DNA of 64,000 bases from Frederiksenia canicola (GCF_011455495.1 NZ_CP015029.1:558001-622000), one strand, 5' to 3'. Counted from the stretch's first letter, positions 8,284-18,318 are shown. The notes: a model not told the origin generated them from the letters alone. Numbers and translations: made by a program.

Positions 8284-8868
8284 TTAGTGGAATAATTGAT
8301 AAATCAAGTAGGCAACGATCGCAATGACCACCGTGCCCCAGCCAATCAGTTCAATTGAGCGTCGAATTTTATCCGCATATTTTTCGCCGCCCCAAGCGGA
8401 TAATTTTGCCACAAGAACGAACCGAGCAAAACGGGAAATTGCCGCCGTGACAATAAAGGGCAAGAATGCCATTTGCATCACGCCCGCACAAATCGTAAAT
8501 ATTTTATACGGAATCGGCGAAAACCCTGCTAAAAACACAATTGCCACGCCCCACGTTTCAAACCAGTGCATTGCTTTATCAAAATTGGCTTGCATTCCCC
8601 AATCGGTAATAATGTCTTTTACCCAATCAAATGCAAAATAGCCAATGGCATAACCGATAATGCCACCTAGTACTGATGCTGTGGTGGTGTAAATCGCATA
8701 ACGCATTGCATTATGCGGTTTGCTCATCGACATTGGAATCAGCATTACATCGGGCGGAATAGGGAAGAAAATCGCTTCAATAAAACTGACAAAGGCTAAC
8801 CACGCTGACGCATATTTATGCGTTGCCCACTGCATCGTTTTGTCATAAATGGTACCGAAAAGTTTCAT
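8284..8868 (-). CDS. yqaA: YqaA family inner-membrane protein (VTT/DedA-like)
   Basis: 194 aa polytopic membrane protein. Features: FIEAIFFPIPPDVMLIPM near the N-terminus, a glycine-rich segment GGIIGYAIGYF, then FLAGFSPIPYKIFTICAGV and a C-terminal TM helix. The two FxPIP re-entrant-loop motifs are the VTT-domain signature of DedA/TMEM41-type proteins, which act in lipid scrambling or proton-coupled transport; the specific role of YqaA is not established. ATG 8868 overlaps the surE stop by one base (TGATG), implying translational coupling; a GTG three bases earlier is also possible. Confidence 0.88.
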   Translation of the reverse strand: MKLFGTIYDKTMQWATHKYASAWLAFVSFIEAIFFPIPPDVMLIPMSMSKPHNAMRYAIYTTTASVLGGIIGYAIGYFAFDWVKDIITDWGMQANFDKAMHWFETWGVAIVFLAGFSPIPYKIFTICAGVMQMAFLPFIVTAAISRFARFVLVAKLSAWGGEKYADKIRRSIELIGWGTVVIAIVAYLIYQLFH

Positions 8869-9638
8869 CACAATAGTCCTTGTAGGGTTTGGATAGAGCG
8901 ATGAGCGGTCATATCTGCTTGAATTGGTGTGATCGACACATAATCACGTTCAATCGCATAAAAATCGGTTCCTTCACTTTTATCAATCGGTTTTCCGGTG
9001 GTGCCTATCCAATAAATATTTGCCCCGCGTGGATCTTGCTGCTTGATGATTTCCGCCGCAGGCGAGCGATCACCCAAACGAGTTGCCACGAAGCCTTTGA
9101 GTTGGTCATAAGGCAAATTTGGTACATTAACGTTTAAGACCTGCTCAGCAGGAATTTGACCCTGAGTTAAATTAGGCAGTAGATCAAGCACGACTTGAGC
9201 GGCCGTTTCAAAGTGACAAGCATTTGGCATGTAGGCATAGCCGCTGTCTTTGCTACCAACAAGAGAAACGGCAATCGATGGCAATGGTAAATGGCGTCCC
9301 TCCAATGCGGCTGCTACGGTACCAGAGTAGAGTATATCATCCCCTAAATTTGCCCCGTGATTGATGCCAGATACGACCAAATCAAACGGGGTATCCAATA
9401 AACCGTTTAACGCCAAATGGACACAATCGGCAGGCGTACCGGCAACAATAGCGTAATTTTCATCATCAAATCGTTGCACACGAAGCGGATCAACCAAGGT
9501 TAAACAGCTTGATGCCGCACTGCGATTGCGATCAGGTGCCACAACTGTTACCTGATGTCCTGCTTGACGTAATGTTTTGGCTAACGTTTGAATGCCGACA
9601 GCGTGAATACCATCGTCGTTGCTAAGTAAAATATTCAT
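8868..9638 (-). CDS. surE: 5'-nucleotidase SurE
   Basis: Metal-dependent nucleoside monophosphate phosphatase of stationary-phase survival. 256 aa from ATG 9638 ([10 protein letters not shown]), with AAGGAACATA upstream; 11 further upstream codons in frame are not family-like. The metal site is carried by NDDG (Asp8, Asp9), [10 protein letters not shown] and [12 protein letters not shown]. Gene order truD-surE-yqaA-nlpD parallels truD-surE-pcm-nlpD-rpoS of enterics with pcm and rpoS missing. Confidence 0.96.
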   Translation of the reverse strand: MNILLSNDDGIHAVGIQTLAKTLRQAGHQVTVVAPDRNRSAASSCLTLVDPLRVQRFDDENYAIVAGTPADCVHLALNGLLDTPFDLVVSGINHGANLGDDILYSGTVAAALEGRHLPLPSIAVSLVGSKDSGYAYMPNACHFETAAQVVLDLLPNLTQGQIPAEQVLNVNVPNLPYDQLKGFVATRLGDRSPAAEIIKQQDPRGANIYWIGTTGKPIDKSEGTDFYAIERDYVSITPIQADMTAHRSIQTLQGLL

Positions 9639-9689
9639 TATGTTCCTTAAATTATCCAATGTCTGCCCCACAATCGGGTCAGAATGTGA

Positions 9690-10700
9690 TTACTCTTTGA
9701 TTGTCATCAACTCTCTCACCAATCCCGTGGCATAACTGCCCGCTGGCAAGAAGAATTGTAGCCGCAAGCCTTCTGGTTCAAACTGCCAACGTAGATTTTC
9801 CGGTTTGCATAACATCGCTCGGCGGGCGGCATTCATTCGTGCTTTTTTCATCAAGTTGAGCAACAAAGTCTGTTCTGCCACGATCGATCGTTCTCGTTCA
9901 CTAACGGTCTGCTCTAGCGAATTTTCGCCAATCAACGCCGCCGTTAGCAAAATATCGCCCGAATCTAACCGCTTGTTGAGTTCCTCCAATTCATTGGCTT
10001 GTGCCACAAACCAGCTATTTGAACCTGCAAGTTGCACGATGTCGTGTTCCAATACTTGATCCACAAACCCAGCGGCAATCCGATCAGAAACAATCAAATT
10101 AAAAATTTCACTGCGAGCAGCAGAGAGGTAAAAGCTGCGTTTTTTGCGATCGTTGACTTGAATTTCACCTGCCGCCCAACGCTGTGCTTGAGTGAGATTG
10201 TACCCATCTCGTCCGAAACGTTGTTCGGTAAAATAGTTCGGAAAACCGACCGCTTGTAGCCGATCAAGGCGAAGGGTCAGCTCATCACTTTCCACCACAT
10301 CACGCAGTAATAACTCAAAATGGTTGCCGTCTAAGCTGCCCACCCGAATTTTGCGGTTGTGACGGGTAATTTCTAAAATCTCCACATCGTCCAACTGAAA
10401 CTGGCTGAAATCAGGTGCTGCCTTACCTGCTAAGTGCAAGCAGAACCATTGTTCTGTGATTGCGTGACGATCTTTTAAGCCAGCATAGCTCATATTTTTG
10501 GCGGAAACTCCTGCGAATTCAGCTAACTTCTCGCCAACAAACAGTGTGTTCGCATTGGTTTTACGCACTTTTACCGCCACAAATTCGCCCTCGCCTGCCA
10601 GCGAATAGCCCAATTCTTCTTTGACGATAAAATCTGCAAATTCCGCTTTTAATCTACCCGCTTGCTGTGGCTTGCCGAGTAAGAAATGTAGGTTGTGCAT
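9690..10700 (-). CDS. truD: tRNA pseudouridine(13) synthase
   Basis: Converts U13 of certain tRNAs to pseudouridine. 336 aa, close to E. coli TruD (349). Catalytic aspartate in GLKDRHA (Asp77), preceded by [16 protein letters not shown], with the family segments [15 protein letters not shown] and SAARSEIFN further on. It overlaps no neighbour; 51 bases separate it from surE. An internal GACCGCTTGT uptake core lies near 10250. Confidence 0.95.
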   Translation of the reverse strand: MHNLHFLLGKPQQAGRLKAEFADFIVKEELGYSLAGEGEFVAVKVRKTNANTLFVGEKLAEFAGVSAKNMSYAGLKDRHAITEQWFCLHLAGKAAPDFSQFQLDDVEILEITRHNRKIRVGSLDGNHFELLLRDVVESDELTLRLDRLQAVGFPNYFTEQRFGRDGYNLTQAQRWAAGEIQVNDRKKRSFYLSAARSEIFNLIVSDRIAAGFVDQVLEHDIVQLAGSNSWFVAQANELEELNKRLDSGDILLTAALIGENSLEQTVSERERSIVAEQTLLLNLMKKARMNAARRAMLCKPENLRWQFEPEGLRLQFFLPAGSYATGLVRELMTIKE

Positions 10701-10847
10701 CTTTTTTATCTGTGTTTTTTAAAAGACGCTAGTTTATCAGTTATTTGTTGATCTGGATTTGGATTTCTGCGGAAAAAACACCAATTTTTTGCAAAGTTTG
10801 GTATAGTTTGCAAGTTGAATTTCATTTGATTATATAGGAGAACAAAA

Positions 10848-11639
10848 ATGGCACGTCGTCCTTTAGTGATGGGTAACTGGAAATTAAACGGCAGCAAAGC
10901 ATTCACCAAAGAGCTTGTTGAAGGTTTAAAACGTGAACTTGATGGCGTAACGGGTTGTGATGTGGCAATCGCACCGCCAGTGATGTACTTGGCAGAAGCA
11001 GAAGCGGCATTAAATAGCTGTGGTTGCGATTGCAGCACGAAAAAAGTGATCGCATTAGGTGCACAAAACGTAGATGTGAATGTACAAGGCGCATTCACTG
11101 GTGATATTTCAACAGCAATGTTGAAAGATTTCGGCGCGAAATACATTATCATCGGTCACTCTGAACGCCGTACATATCACAAAGAAAGCGATGAATTTAT
11201 CGCGAAAAAATTCGCGGCATTAAAAGAAGCGGGTTTAGTACCTGTGCTTTGCATCGGTGAAACCGAAGCAGAAAACGAAGCGGGCAAAACGGAAGAGGTG
11301 TGTGCTCGCCAATTAGATGCGGTGTTAAATAGCCTTGGTGCAGAAGCATTTAACGGTGCGGTTATTGCTTACGAGCCAGTTTGGGCAATCGGTACGGGCA
11401 AATCAGCCACCCCAGCTCAAGCCCAAGCGGTTCACGCCTTCATTCGGGGCCATATCGCGAAACACTCACAAGCCGTGGCGGATCAAGTGATTATTCAATA
11501 CGGCGGTTCAGTCAATGATGCAAATGCCGCAGAATTATTCACTCAGCCAGACATTGACGGTGCATTAGTCGGTGGTGCTTCACTTAAAGCTCCAGCCTTT
11601 GCAGTGATTGTAAAAGCAGCAGAAAAAGCGAAAGCATAA
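10848..11639 (+). CDS. tpiA: Triose-phosphate isomerase
   Basis: Interconverts dihydroxyacetone phosphate and glyceraldehyde-3-phosphate in glycolysis. 263 aa TIM barrel with all catalytic residues: Asn10 and Lys12 (GNWKLN), His104 (IIGHSERR) and Glu176 ([11 protein letters not shown]); the phosphate loop GGSV and GGASL follow. It is about 8 residues longer than E. coli TpiA because of a small Cys-rich insertion at 57-65 (SCGCDCSTK). TAGGAGAACAAAA precedes the ATG. Codon use is biased toward GTT, GGT and CGT as in highly expressed genes. Confidence 0.98.
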   Translation: MARRPLVMGNWKLNGSKAFTKELVEGLKRELDGVTGCDVAIAPPVMYLAEAEAALNSCGCDCSTKKVIALGAQNVDVNVQGAFTGDISTAMLKDFGAKYIIIGHSERRTYHKESDEFIAKKFAALKEAGLVPVLCIGETEAENEAGKTEEVCARQLDAVLNSLGAEAFNGAVIAYEPVWAIGTGKSATPAQAQAVHAFIRGHIAKHSQAVADQVIIQYGGSVNDANAAELFTQPDIDGALVGGASLKAPAFAVIVKAAEKAKA

Positions 11640-11646
11640 TCGCTCA

Positions 11647-11704
11647 ACAAGCGGTGAGAACGGGGGAAAAATTTGCAATTTTTTGCTAGAAACTGACCGC
11701 TTGT
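11647..11704. repeat. 58-bp double uptake signal
   Basis: ACAAGCGGTG at the left end and TGACCGCTTGT at the right end face each other across 58 bp with an ATTTGCAATTT box exactly central. Same length and geometry as the elements at 45914 and 47503. It may also act as a weak tpiA terminator, since the ends are complementary. Confidence 0.8.
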
Positions 11705-11757
11705 ATCATCAAATCGCTTGCAAACTGTGCAAATAATTTAAAAAGCGAAAAAAAAGG

Positions 11758-11785
11758 TTGCATCTGATGCGGAAATCCGTATGAT
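11758..11785 (+). promoter_or_regulatory. Promoter of the tRNA-Lys cluster
   Basis: TTGCAT (11758-11763), 16-bp spacer, TATGAT (11780-11785), then the GC-rich discriminator ACGCGTCC typical of stable-RNA promoters under stringent control. The first tRNA begins 23 bases after the -10 box. Confidence 0.65.
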
Positions 11786-11807
11786 ACGCGTCCGTTACGC
11801 AATTTAA

Positions 11808-11883
11808 GGGTCGTTAGCTCAGTCGGTAGAGCAGCGGACTTTTAATCCGTTGGTCGAAGGTTCGAATCCTTCACGACCCACCA
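11808..11883 (+). tRNA. tRNA-Lys(UUU), copy 1
   Basis: 76 bases including encoded CCA. Acceptor GGGTCGT pairs with ACGACCC; the D-arm contains AGCTCAG, the anticodon loop CTTTTAA gives UUU at positions 34-36, and the T-arm has GGTTCGAATCC. The anticodon stem GCGGA/TCCGT differs from E. coli. First of three identical tandem copies. Confidence 0.98.
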
Positions 11884-11906
11884 CTTCAATTTGCGATTCA
11901 TCTAAA

Positions 11907-11982
11907 GGGTCGTTAGCTCAGTCGGTAGAGCAGCGGACTTTTAATCCGTTGGTCGAAGGTTCGAATCCTTCACGACCCACCA
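11907..11982 (+). tRNA. tRNA-Lys(UUU), copy 2
   Basis: Base-for-base identical to copy 1, separated from it by a 23-base spacer. UUU anticodon and CCA end encoded. The spacer has no promoter or terminator, so the copies are presumably processed from one precursor. Confidence 0.98.
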
Positions 11983-12001
11983 CTTTAGATTCTCCCTTTT
12001 G

Positions 12002-12077
12002 GGGTCGTTAGCTCAGTCGGTAGAGCAGCGGACTTTTAATCCGTTGGTCGAAGGTTCGAATCCTTCACGACCCACCA
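12002..12077 (+). tRNA. tRNA-Lys(UUU), copy 3
   Basis: Identical to copies 1 and 2, 19 bases after copy 2. No clear terminator follows; the next 112 bases hold one uptake-signal core (ACCGCTTGT near 12114) before mltG. Confidence 0.98.
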
Positions 12078-12189
12078 TTTTCTTACCCATTAGCAAAACT
12101 TTTTCAAAATCTAACCGCTTGTAATGGCTTTTTTGTGCCTATTGTAGTAAGGTTCGCCCGTTTTTATTCATTTAATTTAATCCCAAACA

Positions 12190-13221
12190 ATGCTCAAAAA
12201 ATTTCTTGTTTTCCTCGGCTTACTCTTGGCGATCGCCCTTGGCGGCGGACTTTTCGCCTACTATAAACTCAACCAATTAGCCCAACAGCCGATTACCCCG
12301 ACAGATACCCTTTTTGTGCTCGAAAAAGGCACATCGAGCCAAAAGCTGGCCGAACAACTGGCAGCACAGCAGATCATCAGCGATAACGATCGCCCGCTTT
12401 TGCCTTATTTGATCCGCTTGAACCCTGAATTAAGCAAATTCAAAGCAGGCGTATATTCACTTAACGGCGTTTCAAACGTAGGTGAGCTGTTAGCCCATTT
12501 TAACAACGGCAAAGAAGTGCAGCTCAATTTGCAATTTATCGAAGGCAAAACCTTCAAAACGTGGCGGCAACAGTTAGAAAATGCCCCTTATCTCAATCAA
12601 ACGCTAGTGGGCAAAAGTGAAGCGGAGATTGCTAAATTACTCAATATTCCACACGAAAAATTAGAAGGCTGGTTCGCCGCCGATACTTATCGCTATGTAC
12701 CCTATTCGGACGATTTAGCCTTGCTTAAGCGAGCAGCAGAAAAACAGCAGAAAGATTTGATGGCAGCGTGGAAAAATCGGACGGAAAACTTACCCCTTGC
12801 TGATCCTTACCAACTGTTGATTTTAGCCTCGATTGTGGAGAAAGAAACGGCGTTAGCGAGCGAACGCCCGCAAGTGGCTTCCGTCTTTATTAACCGCTTG
12901 AAAAATAACTGGAAATTACAAACGGATCCAACAGTGATTTACGGAATGGGCGACCGCTACGATGGCAACATTCGTAAAAAGGATCTGCTCGAACCCACAC
13001 CTTATAACACTTATGTGATTGACGGTTTACCACCGACACCGATTGCGATGCCGAGCAAAGCCTCGCTAATGGCTGCAGCACAACCCGACCGAACACCTTA
13101 TTTCTATTTTGTGGCGGACGGTTCTGGCGGGCACGCATTCAGTCGTACCTTAGAAGAGCACAACAAGGCAGTGCAAAAATGGATTCACATCGAGAAGAAA
13201 AGAAAGAGTGAGAATAGATAA
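12190..13221 (+). CDS. mltG: Endolytic murein transglycosylase
   Basis: Inner-membrane lytic transglycosylase that cleaves nascent glycan strands and helps set their length. 343 aa: N-terminal TM helix (about 5-24), a LysM-like region at 40-100 ([14 protein letters not shown]), and the YceG catalytic domain with [10 protein letters not shown] (catalytic Glu217) followed by [23 protein letters not shown]. The stop overlaps the tmk start (TAATG). The mltG-tmk-holB order matches yceG-tmk-holB of E. coli. Confidence 0.95.
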   Translation: MLKKFLVFLGLLLAIALGGGLFAYYKLNQLAQQPITPTDTLFVLEKGTSSQKLAEQLAAQQIISDNDRPLLPYLIRLNPELSKFKAGVYSLNGVSNVGELLAHFNNGKEVQLNLQFIEGKTFKTWRQQLENAPYLNQTLVGKSEAEIAKLLNIPHEKLEGWFAADTYRYVPYSDDLALLKRAAEKQQKDLMAAWKNRTENLPLADPYQLLILASIVEKETALASERPQVASVFINRLKNNWKLQTDPTVIYGMGDRYDGNIRKKDLLEPTPYNTYVIDGLPPTPIAMPSKASLMAAAQPDRTPYFYFVADGSGGHAFSRTLEEHNKAVQKWIHIEKKRKSENR

Positions 13222-13847
13222 TGAACGGAAAATTTATTGTGATTGAAGGCTTGGAGGGGGCGGGTAAAAGCAATGCCGTGCGAGTAGTCAATCAAGTATT
13301 GGCGGCACAAGGCATTGACTTTATCAACACCCGCGAACCCGGTGGTACGCCGATTGCCGAAGCCCTGCGAGATTTATGGAAGCAAGGCATTGACGGTGAG
13401 CACACCACCGATAAAGCCGAAGTGTTGATGATTTTTGCGGCTCGTACACAGCTAGTGGAAACCGTGATCCAACCCGCTCTTGCCCAAGGCAAATGGGTGG
13501 TGGGCGACCGCCATAATATGTCAAGCCAAGCCTACCAAGGAGGCGGACGCAATTTGGCAGCGTTGGTGGATAACATTGGCAACGCCATTTTGGGCGATTT
13601 TGAGCCAGATTTTACGCTTTATCTCGATCTCGATCCCGCAATTGGACTAGCTCGAGCCAAAGGGCGCGGGGCGTTAGATCGCATCGAGCAGCAACATATC
13701 GATTTTTTCTACCGCACCCGCCAGCGTTATTTGGCACTAACCCAAAACAACCCAAAAGCTGTGATTATCAACGCCGAACAGTCGATTGAGCAAGTCTCGG
13801 CGGATATTCAACAAGCGGTTGAAAACTTCATAAAAATGGCGAAATAA
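13221..13847 (+). CDS. tmk: Thymidylate kinase
   Basis: Phosphorylates dTMP to dTDP. 208 aa. P-loop EGLEGAGKS (9-17), DRH-type motif [16 protein letters not shown] binding dTMP, and a LID region with arginines ([13 protein letters not shown]). A single base overlaps each neighbour, so translation of mltG, tmk and holB is coupled. An ACAAGCGGT uptake core is present near the 3' end of the frame. Confidence 0.97.
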   Translation: MNGKFIVIEGLEGAGKSNAVRVVNQVLAAQGIDFINTREPGGTPIAEALRDLWKQGIDGEHTTDKAEVLMIFAARTQLVETVIQPALAQGKWVVGDRHNMSSQAYQGGGRNLAALVDNIGNAILGDFEPDFTLYLDLDPAIGLARAKGRGALDRIEQQHIDFFYRTRQRYLALTQNNPKAVIINAEQSIEQVSADIQQAVENFIKMAK

Positions 13848-14830
13848 TGAACATTTACCCTTGGCATGCAGATATTTACCAAAAAATCACCGCTTCTTTT
13901 GCAAAGGGGCGGGGTCATCACGCCTTGTTGTTTAAGAGCGATGTTGGTTTAGGCACAGAAAACGCCATGCGGGCGTTGGCAGCGTGGCTGTTTTGCCAAA
14001 CACCAAATGGCGAAGAGCCTTGTGGACAGTGCAAAAGTTGTTTGCTCTGGCAAAGCGGCAATCACCCTGATTTTCACTTACTTGAATCAATTGACGGTAA
14101 AGATATTGGTATCGACCAAATCCGTGAAGTAACCACTAAACTGCAGCAGTTCGCTCAACAAGGCGGTAATGCGGTGGTGTCTATTCAACAAGCGGATCGA
14201 CTGACGGAATCGGCGGCGAATGCGTTGCTCAAGACGTTGGAAGAGCCGCACCAAAATGTCTATTTTCTGCTCCAAGCCCCGTTACAAGCAGCGATGCTAG
14301 CCACCATTCAGAGTCGCTGCCAAACGTGGCTGATGAACGCTCCTGAATCCGCCGATGCGTTGAGCTGGTTACAACATGCCGTGCCAATCGCCACACCAGA
14401 GGAGATCGAAACCGCATTACGTTTGTGCCATAATCGTCCGCTGAGTTGCAAAACTTTCTTAGAAACTGACCGCTTGCCAGCCCGCAAGGCCTTCTTGCAA
14501 ACCTTCTGGAAATTCTACAAAAGCCGCGATGTGTGGCTGCTGCTTTCCGCCTTTGATACGGAAAGTGAGATAGCACAAATGCAACTGGAATGGCTCGGCT
14601 CTTTTTTCAGCGATGCACTAAAAGCCAAAATGGATATTGCGATCGGCTGGGCGAACCCAGATTTACAAGCGGGAATTTTGCCATTTAGCCAAGCATTATC
14701 TTCAACAGCACTACTCAATGGGCATCAAATCATCCAACAAACCCAACGTGATCTACGGGAAGTGAATGCCGTCAATCAAGAACTCATGCTAGCCGAGTGC
14801 ATCACAAAATTGGCGGGACTTTTGGAATAA
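13847..14830 (+). CDS. holB: DNA polymerase III subunit delta'
   Basis: Stator subunit of the clamp loader. 327 aa AAA+ fold with a degenerate P-loop (SDVGLGTENAM instead of GxGKT), as expected for the non-ATPase delta' subunit, and a zinc module Cys50-x8-Cys59-x2-Cys62-x2-Cys65. SRC-like motif present as IQSRCQTW (sensor/arginine finger). Ends directly against the convergent comM stop with no intergenic space. Confidence 0.95.
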   Translation: MNIYPWHADIYQKITASFAKGRGHHALLFKSDVGLGTENAMRALAAWLFCQTPNGEEPCGQCKSCLLWQSGNHPDFHLLESIDGKDIGIDQIREVTTKLQQFAQQGGNAVVSIQQADRLTESAANALLKTLEEPHQNVYFLLQAPLQAAMLATIQSRCQTWLMNAPESADALSWLQHAVPIATPEEIETALRLCHNRPLSCKTFLETDRLPARKAFLQTFWKFYKSRDVWLLLSAFDTESEIAQMQLEWLGSFFSDALKAKMDIAIGWANPDLQAGILPFSQALSSTALLNGHQIIQQTQRDLREVNAVNQELMLAECITKLAGLLE

Positions 14831-16364
14831 CTAGCGTTCTCCCTGTAACCGTTGCAGCAGTCGATCCATTGCTCGATAGCCTAGGGCTTCGGCAAGATGG
14901 GGCTGTTGGATTGTTGGCTCGTTAGCAAGATCGGCAATGGTGCGGGACACCTTCAAAATACGGTGATACGCACGCACCGATAGTCCAAGTTTCAGTAAGG
15001 CACTTTCTAAAAAAGCGGCATCTTGCGAGCTAAGTTGGCAATCTTGCTCAATTTCACGGGTGGTCAGCTGCGAGTTGATTTTCCCCCGCCTTGCGAATTG
15101 CAAATCTCTCGCCAAAAGCACCCGCTTGCGAACCTGCTCGGTGGTTTCTCCCCGATGTTCTGTTTTATTTTGCAATGCCCCTTGTGGTAACAGCGGCACT
15201 TCAATCGATAAATCAAAGCGATCTAAAAACGGTCCTGATAAGCGGTTGAGATACCGTATCACTTGCTGCGGCGACGTGCGGTTATGTGTGCCTTGATAAT
15301 GCCCTGTTGGGCTTGGGTTCATCGCCGCAATTAGCTGAAATCGAGCAGGAAATTGCACCTTGGCATTGGCACGAGAAATGATGATTTCACCCGATTCCAA
15401 TGGCTGTCGCAACGCATCTAGCACCTTACGTTCAAATTCGGGTAGTTCGTCTAAAAAAAGTACACCATTGTGAGCCAAACTAATTTCGCCTGGGTTTTGG
15501 GATCGATCCTCCTCCTACTAAAGCCACCATTGATGCACTGTGATGAGGGGCTCGGAAGGGGCGTTGTTTCCAGTTCTGAAAATTCAATTCATTCTGTACA
15601 AGGCTAGTGACAGACGCTGTTTCAATCGCCTCACTATCATTCATTTCTGGTAGCAAATCCGCCAAGCGGCTGGCGAGCATCGTCTTGCCCGTACCAGGCG
15701 GGCCGAGAAACAGCAGGTTGTGCTGACCCGCTGCAGCAATGGTCAAGGCTCGTTTGGCGTGTTGCTGCCCGATAATGTCGGTTAAATCCCGTCTTACAAG
15801 CGGTTGGTTTTGCTCGTTTTTTTGCGAAAGTTGCTGGGCGATTGACAGTTGGTCCCGCTGATTCAGAAAATTCACCACCTGCAACAGCGAACTGGCACAG
15901 TAAGTTTGTGTGCTTGAAACTAATGCCGCTTCGTTGGCATTCTGTCGTGGCAAAATCAGCTCACGACGGTCTTTTTCCGCCGAAAGCACCGCTGGAATCG
16001 CTCCATGTACGCCCCGTAGCAATCCTGTTAGCGAGAGTTCGCCGAGAAATTCAAATTGGCGTAATTTATCTGAATCGATTTGTCCTGATGCGGCTAAGAT
16101 CCCGATGGCAATTGGCAGGTCGAATCGTCCGCCTTCTTTAGGGAGATCTGCTGGGGCAAGATTGATGGTAATGCGGCGTGCAGGGTAGTCAAAATTGGCG
16201 TTGAGCAAAGCACTTCGCACCCGATCTTGGGCTTCTTTCACGCTTTTCTCGGGCAAACCGACCAAGCACAACCCTGGGCTGCCCGTACTGATATGCACTT
16301 CAATCGTAACCAGCGGCGCTTCAACGCCAATGGAGGCTCGACTGTAAATAATCGCGAGAGACAT
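14831..16364 (-). pseudogene. comM: ComM/YifB branch-migration helicase, frameshifted
   Basis: Mg-chelatase-like AAA+ helicase that extends recombination tracts during natural transformation. Two frames cover the whole protein: 16364-15480 (N-terminal Lon-like domain and Walker A GPPGTGKT) ends at a premature TAG just after GGGSIPKP. The rest, from FLDELPEFERK (Walker B) to the C-terminus, is open in another frame down to 14831. One extra base in the GGG run 15492-15494 (CCC on the coding strand) explains it: without it the frame reads PKPGEISLAHNGVLFLDE as in intact ComM, and total length (about 510 aa) is normal. No other lesion is visible, so the event is recent or is a sequencing error. 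The truncated product would have Walker A without Walker B. Confidence 0.88.
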
Positions 16365-16562
16365 CGTTATTCCTTCTATTTTGGGCGATAAAATTCAAAT
16401 GGCTTAACCATTCATTAGCTAATTTAAGTCATTCACTCAAATTTACATTGAGTAAAAGTGATTTTTTCGATCGGTGTCGCAAAAATTTTGCAAAAATCAA
16501 GGCAGAAGTGACCGCTTGTAGTAGAATTCAGCATAATTTTTTATCGAAAAATCGGTGGGAAA

Positions 16563-17732
16563 ATGGAACAACAAGAGGTAATCGTCATCGGCGGCGGTAT
16601 GGTCGGGGCAGCTGCAGCGTTGGGCTTGGCGAAAATGGGGCTGAAAGTGGCGTTAATTGAGAAAAATCCGTTGCCGACTTTCACCGCTAGCGAGCCTTAT
16701 GATGTGCGGATTTCTGCGATTAGTGCGGCATCAGTCGCCTTGTTGGAACAGCTCGGGGCGTGGCAGACAATTGAAGAAATGCGGGTTTGTGCCTACGACG
16801 GCTTGGAAACGTGGGAAATCGACGGCTTTAATACCGTCTTTCATGCCAGTGAGCTTGGTTTGGATCGGCTTGGTTTTATGGTGGAAAACAATGTGATCCA
16901 AATCGGTTTATGGCAAGCGTTACAGACATATCCAAACTGCACTCAAGCGGTGGGTTTCTCGCAAATTTTTGCTCATCGTGAAAATGATATTTGGACGGTA
17001 ACACTCGATAATGGCCGTCAATTTTCCGCCCCGATTTTGCTTGCGTGTGATGGGGCGAATTCGCAGGTAAGAGGTTGGGCAGGCATCGGGCTGACGAGCT
17101 GGCAATATCGCCAACATTGCTTGCTGGCAGTGGTGAAAACCCAGTTGCCGCCGCAAAGTGTGACGTGGCAGCAATTTTTTCCGAGTGGCCCAAGGGCGTT
17201 TTTGCCACTGCAAGGTGATAATGGCTGTGTGGTTTGGTACGATTCCCCGCAACGCATCACCGAGCTGAAATCGCTCTCGAAAGCGAAATTGTCCGCCGAA
17301 ATCAACGCTCATTTCCCTGAGCGGCTAGGGCAAGTGGAAGTGGTTGATTTTGGCAGTTTTCCACTCACTCGCCAACACGCCCAAAGCTATGTGCGACAAG
17401 GTGTCGTACTGGTTGGCGATGCGGCTCATACGATCAATCCATTGGCAGGGCAAGGCGTCAATTTAGGCTTTAAAGATGTGAAAGTGCTGTTGGAGGTCAT
17501 CGCCCAAGCGATCGAAAAAGGTGAAGATGTGACTAATGAAGCCGTACTTAAACGCTACGAGAAACGACGAAAACCAGATAACTTGCTGATGCAAACGGGG
17601 ATGGATGTATTCTATAAAACCTTCAAAACGGAACTACTGCCTGTCAAAATGGTACGCAACCTTGCACTTATCGCCGCCCAACGAGCCACGCCACTTAAAA
17701 AACGGGCGTTAAAATATGCGTTGGGGTTGTGA
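16563..17732 (+). CDS. ubiF: 3-demethoxyubiquinol 3-hydroxylase (UbiF/UbiH family FAD monooxygenase)
   Basis: Flavin monooxygenase of ubiquinone synthesis. 389 aa: N-terminal IGGGMVGAAAALG dinucleotide fold, DVRISAISAASVALLEQLG, the DG motif CDGANSQVRGWAG, and GDAAHTINPLAGQGVNLGFKD for FAD ribityl binding. Recalled similarity is higher to E. coli UbiF than UbiH throughout (RISAISAASV, MVENNVIQ, TWQQFFPSGPRAFLPL, ALKYALGL end). Start ATG 16563 is preceded by GGTGGGAAA. An uptake core (GACCGCTTGT) lies about 45 bases upstream. Confidence 0.92.
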   Translation: MEQQEVIVIGGGMVGAAAALGLAKMGLKVALIEKNPLPTFTASEPYDVRISAISAASVALLEQLGAWQTIEEMRVCAYDGLETWEIDGFNTVFHASELGLDRLGFMVENNVIQIGLWQALQTYPNCTQAVGFSQIFAHRENDIWTVTLDNGRQFSAPILLACDGANSQVRGWAGIGLTSWQYRQHCLLAVVKTQLPPQSVTWQQFFPSGPRAFLPLQGDNGCVVWYDSPQRITELKSLSKAKLSAEINAHFPERLGQVEVVDFGSFPLTRQHAQSYVRQGVVLVGDAAHTINPLAGQGVNLGFKDVKVLLEVIAQAIEKGEDVTNEAVLKRYEKRRKPDNLLMQTGMDVFYKTFKTELLPVKMVRNLALIAAQRATPLKKRALKYALGL

Positions 17733-17740
17733 GTAGGCAT

Positions 17741-17769
17741 AAAAAATGGGGCATTTTGATTTGCCCCAT
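17741..17769 (-). terminator. Terminator between ubiF and hutZ
   Basis: ATGGGGCA (17746-17753), 8-base loop, TGCCCCAT (17762-17769). On the minus strand the stem is followed by TTTTTT, so it ends hutX-hutZ transcription; on the plus strand the tail CTTCCCTCTCTCTT is weaker. Confidence 0.8.
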
Positions 17770-17781
17770 CTTCCCTCTCTC

Positions 17782-18318
17782 TTATTTATCTTCCTGATGC
17801 CCTTCTTCTTGGTGGCCTTCGTCTAGGTGAACGAAGCTGACCAATTCGTCAGGCGTTACTTGGAATGCTTTGCCGAAGCCTTTGACAAATAAGCCTTGCT
17901 CTGGCTTGAAGCAGAACAGTTTAAAGTCTTCCAATTTTGCGAGGTTGGCAACGATTTCACCGTGGCGAGCTTGCAGTGCGGCAACACCGTTTTCCCACTC
18001 TGCACTGTGGCGTTCGACCACACGGGCAGTTGCGTCAAAGGTTAAGCGGCGGCGAGCGTAAATTTCGCGGCTTTTGCTTTCATCTTCAAGTAACATCAGT
18101 GATACTTTGGGTACTTCGAGTAAGTTGCGAGCGTGGCGGGCGATGGTTGAAATCAGCACTTGGTATTCGCCATTGTTGACCACAAACGGTGCATAGCTCA
18201 CGTTCGGACTGCCGTCTTTATCTAGAGTGGCTAATACAATGGTTTTGCACTGCTGTTTGAACTCTTGAATTTCAGGGCCTAAACGATTTTGTAATACTTC
18301 TTGACGGTTGCTAGACAT
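17782..18318 (-). CDS. hutZ: Haem utilisation protein HutZ/HugZ
   Basis: Cytosolic haem-binding, haem-degrading protein of the split-barrel (PNPOx-like) fold. 178 aa: TIVLATLDKDGSPNVSYAPFV, a typical FMN-family barrel start, and the C-terminal haem-ligand region VSFVHLDEGH. The tail is unusual: EGHQEEGHQEDK, a small tandem His/Glu repeat at the very end that may add metal or haem ligands. It follows hutX by nine bases and forms an operon with it. Confidence 0.85.
   Translation of the reverse strand: MSSNRQEVLQNRLGPEIQEFKQQCKTIVLATLDKDGSPNVSYAPFVVNNGEYQVLISTIARHARNLLEVPKVSLMLLEDESKSREIYARRRLTFDATARVVERHSAEWENGVAALQARHGEIVANLAKLEDFKLFCFKPEQGLFVKGFGKAFQVTPDELVSFVHLDEGHQEEGHQEDK

Noticed and set aside
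10706-11152. 148-codon frame antisense to the tpiA start
   Set aside because: tpiA has all catalytic residues and strong codon bias; the antisense frame has no recognisable features.
11808-12077. Three near-regular 76-base repeats with about 20-base spacers, CRISPR-like at first glance
   Set aside because: Each repeat folds as a full tRNA-Lys with UUU anticodon and CCA end; spacers are leftover intergenic DNA.
15060-16188. Plus-strand frames across comM
   Set aside because: Shadows of the comM reading frames; comM homology covers the region fully on the minus strand.
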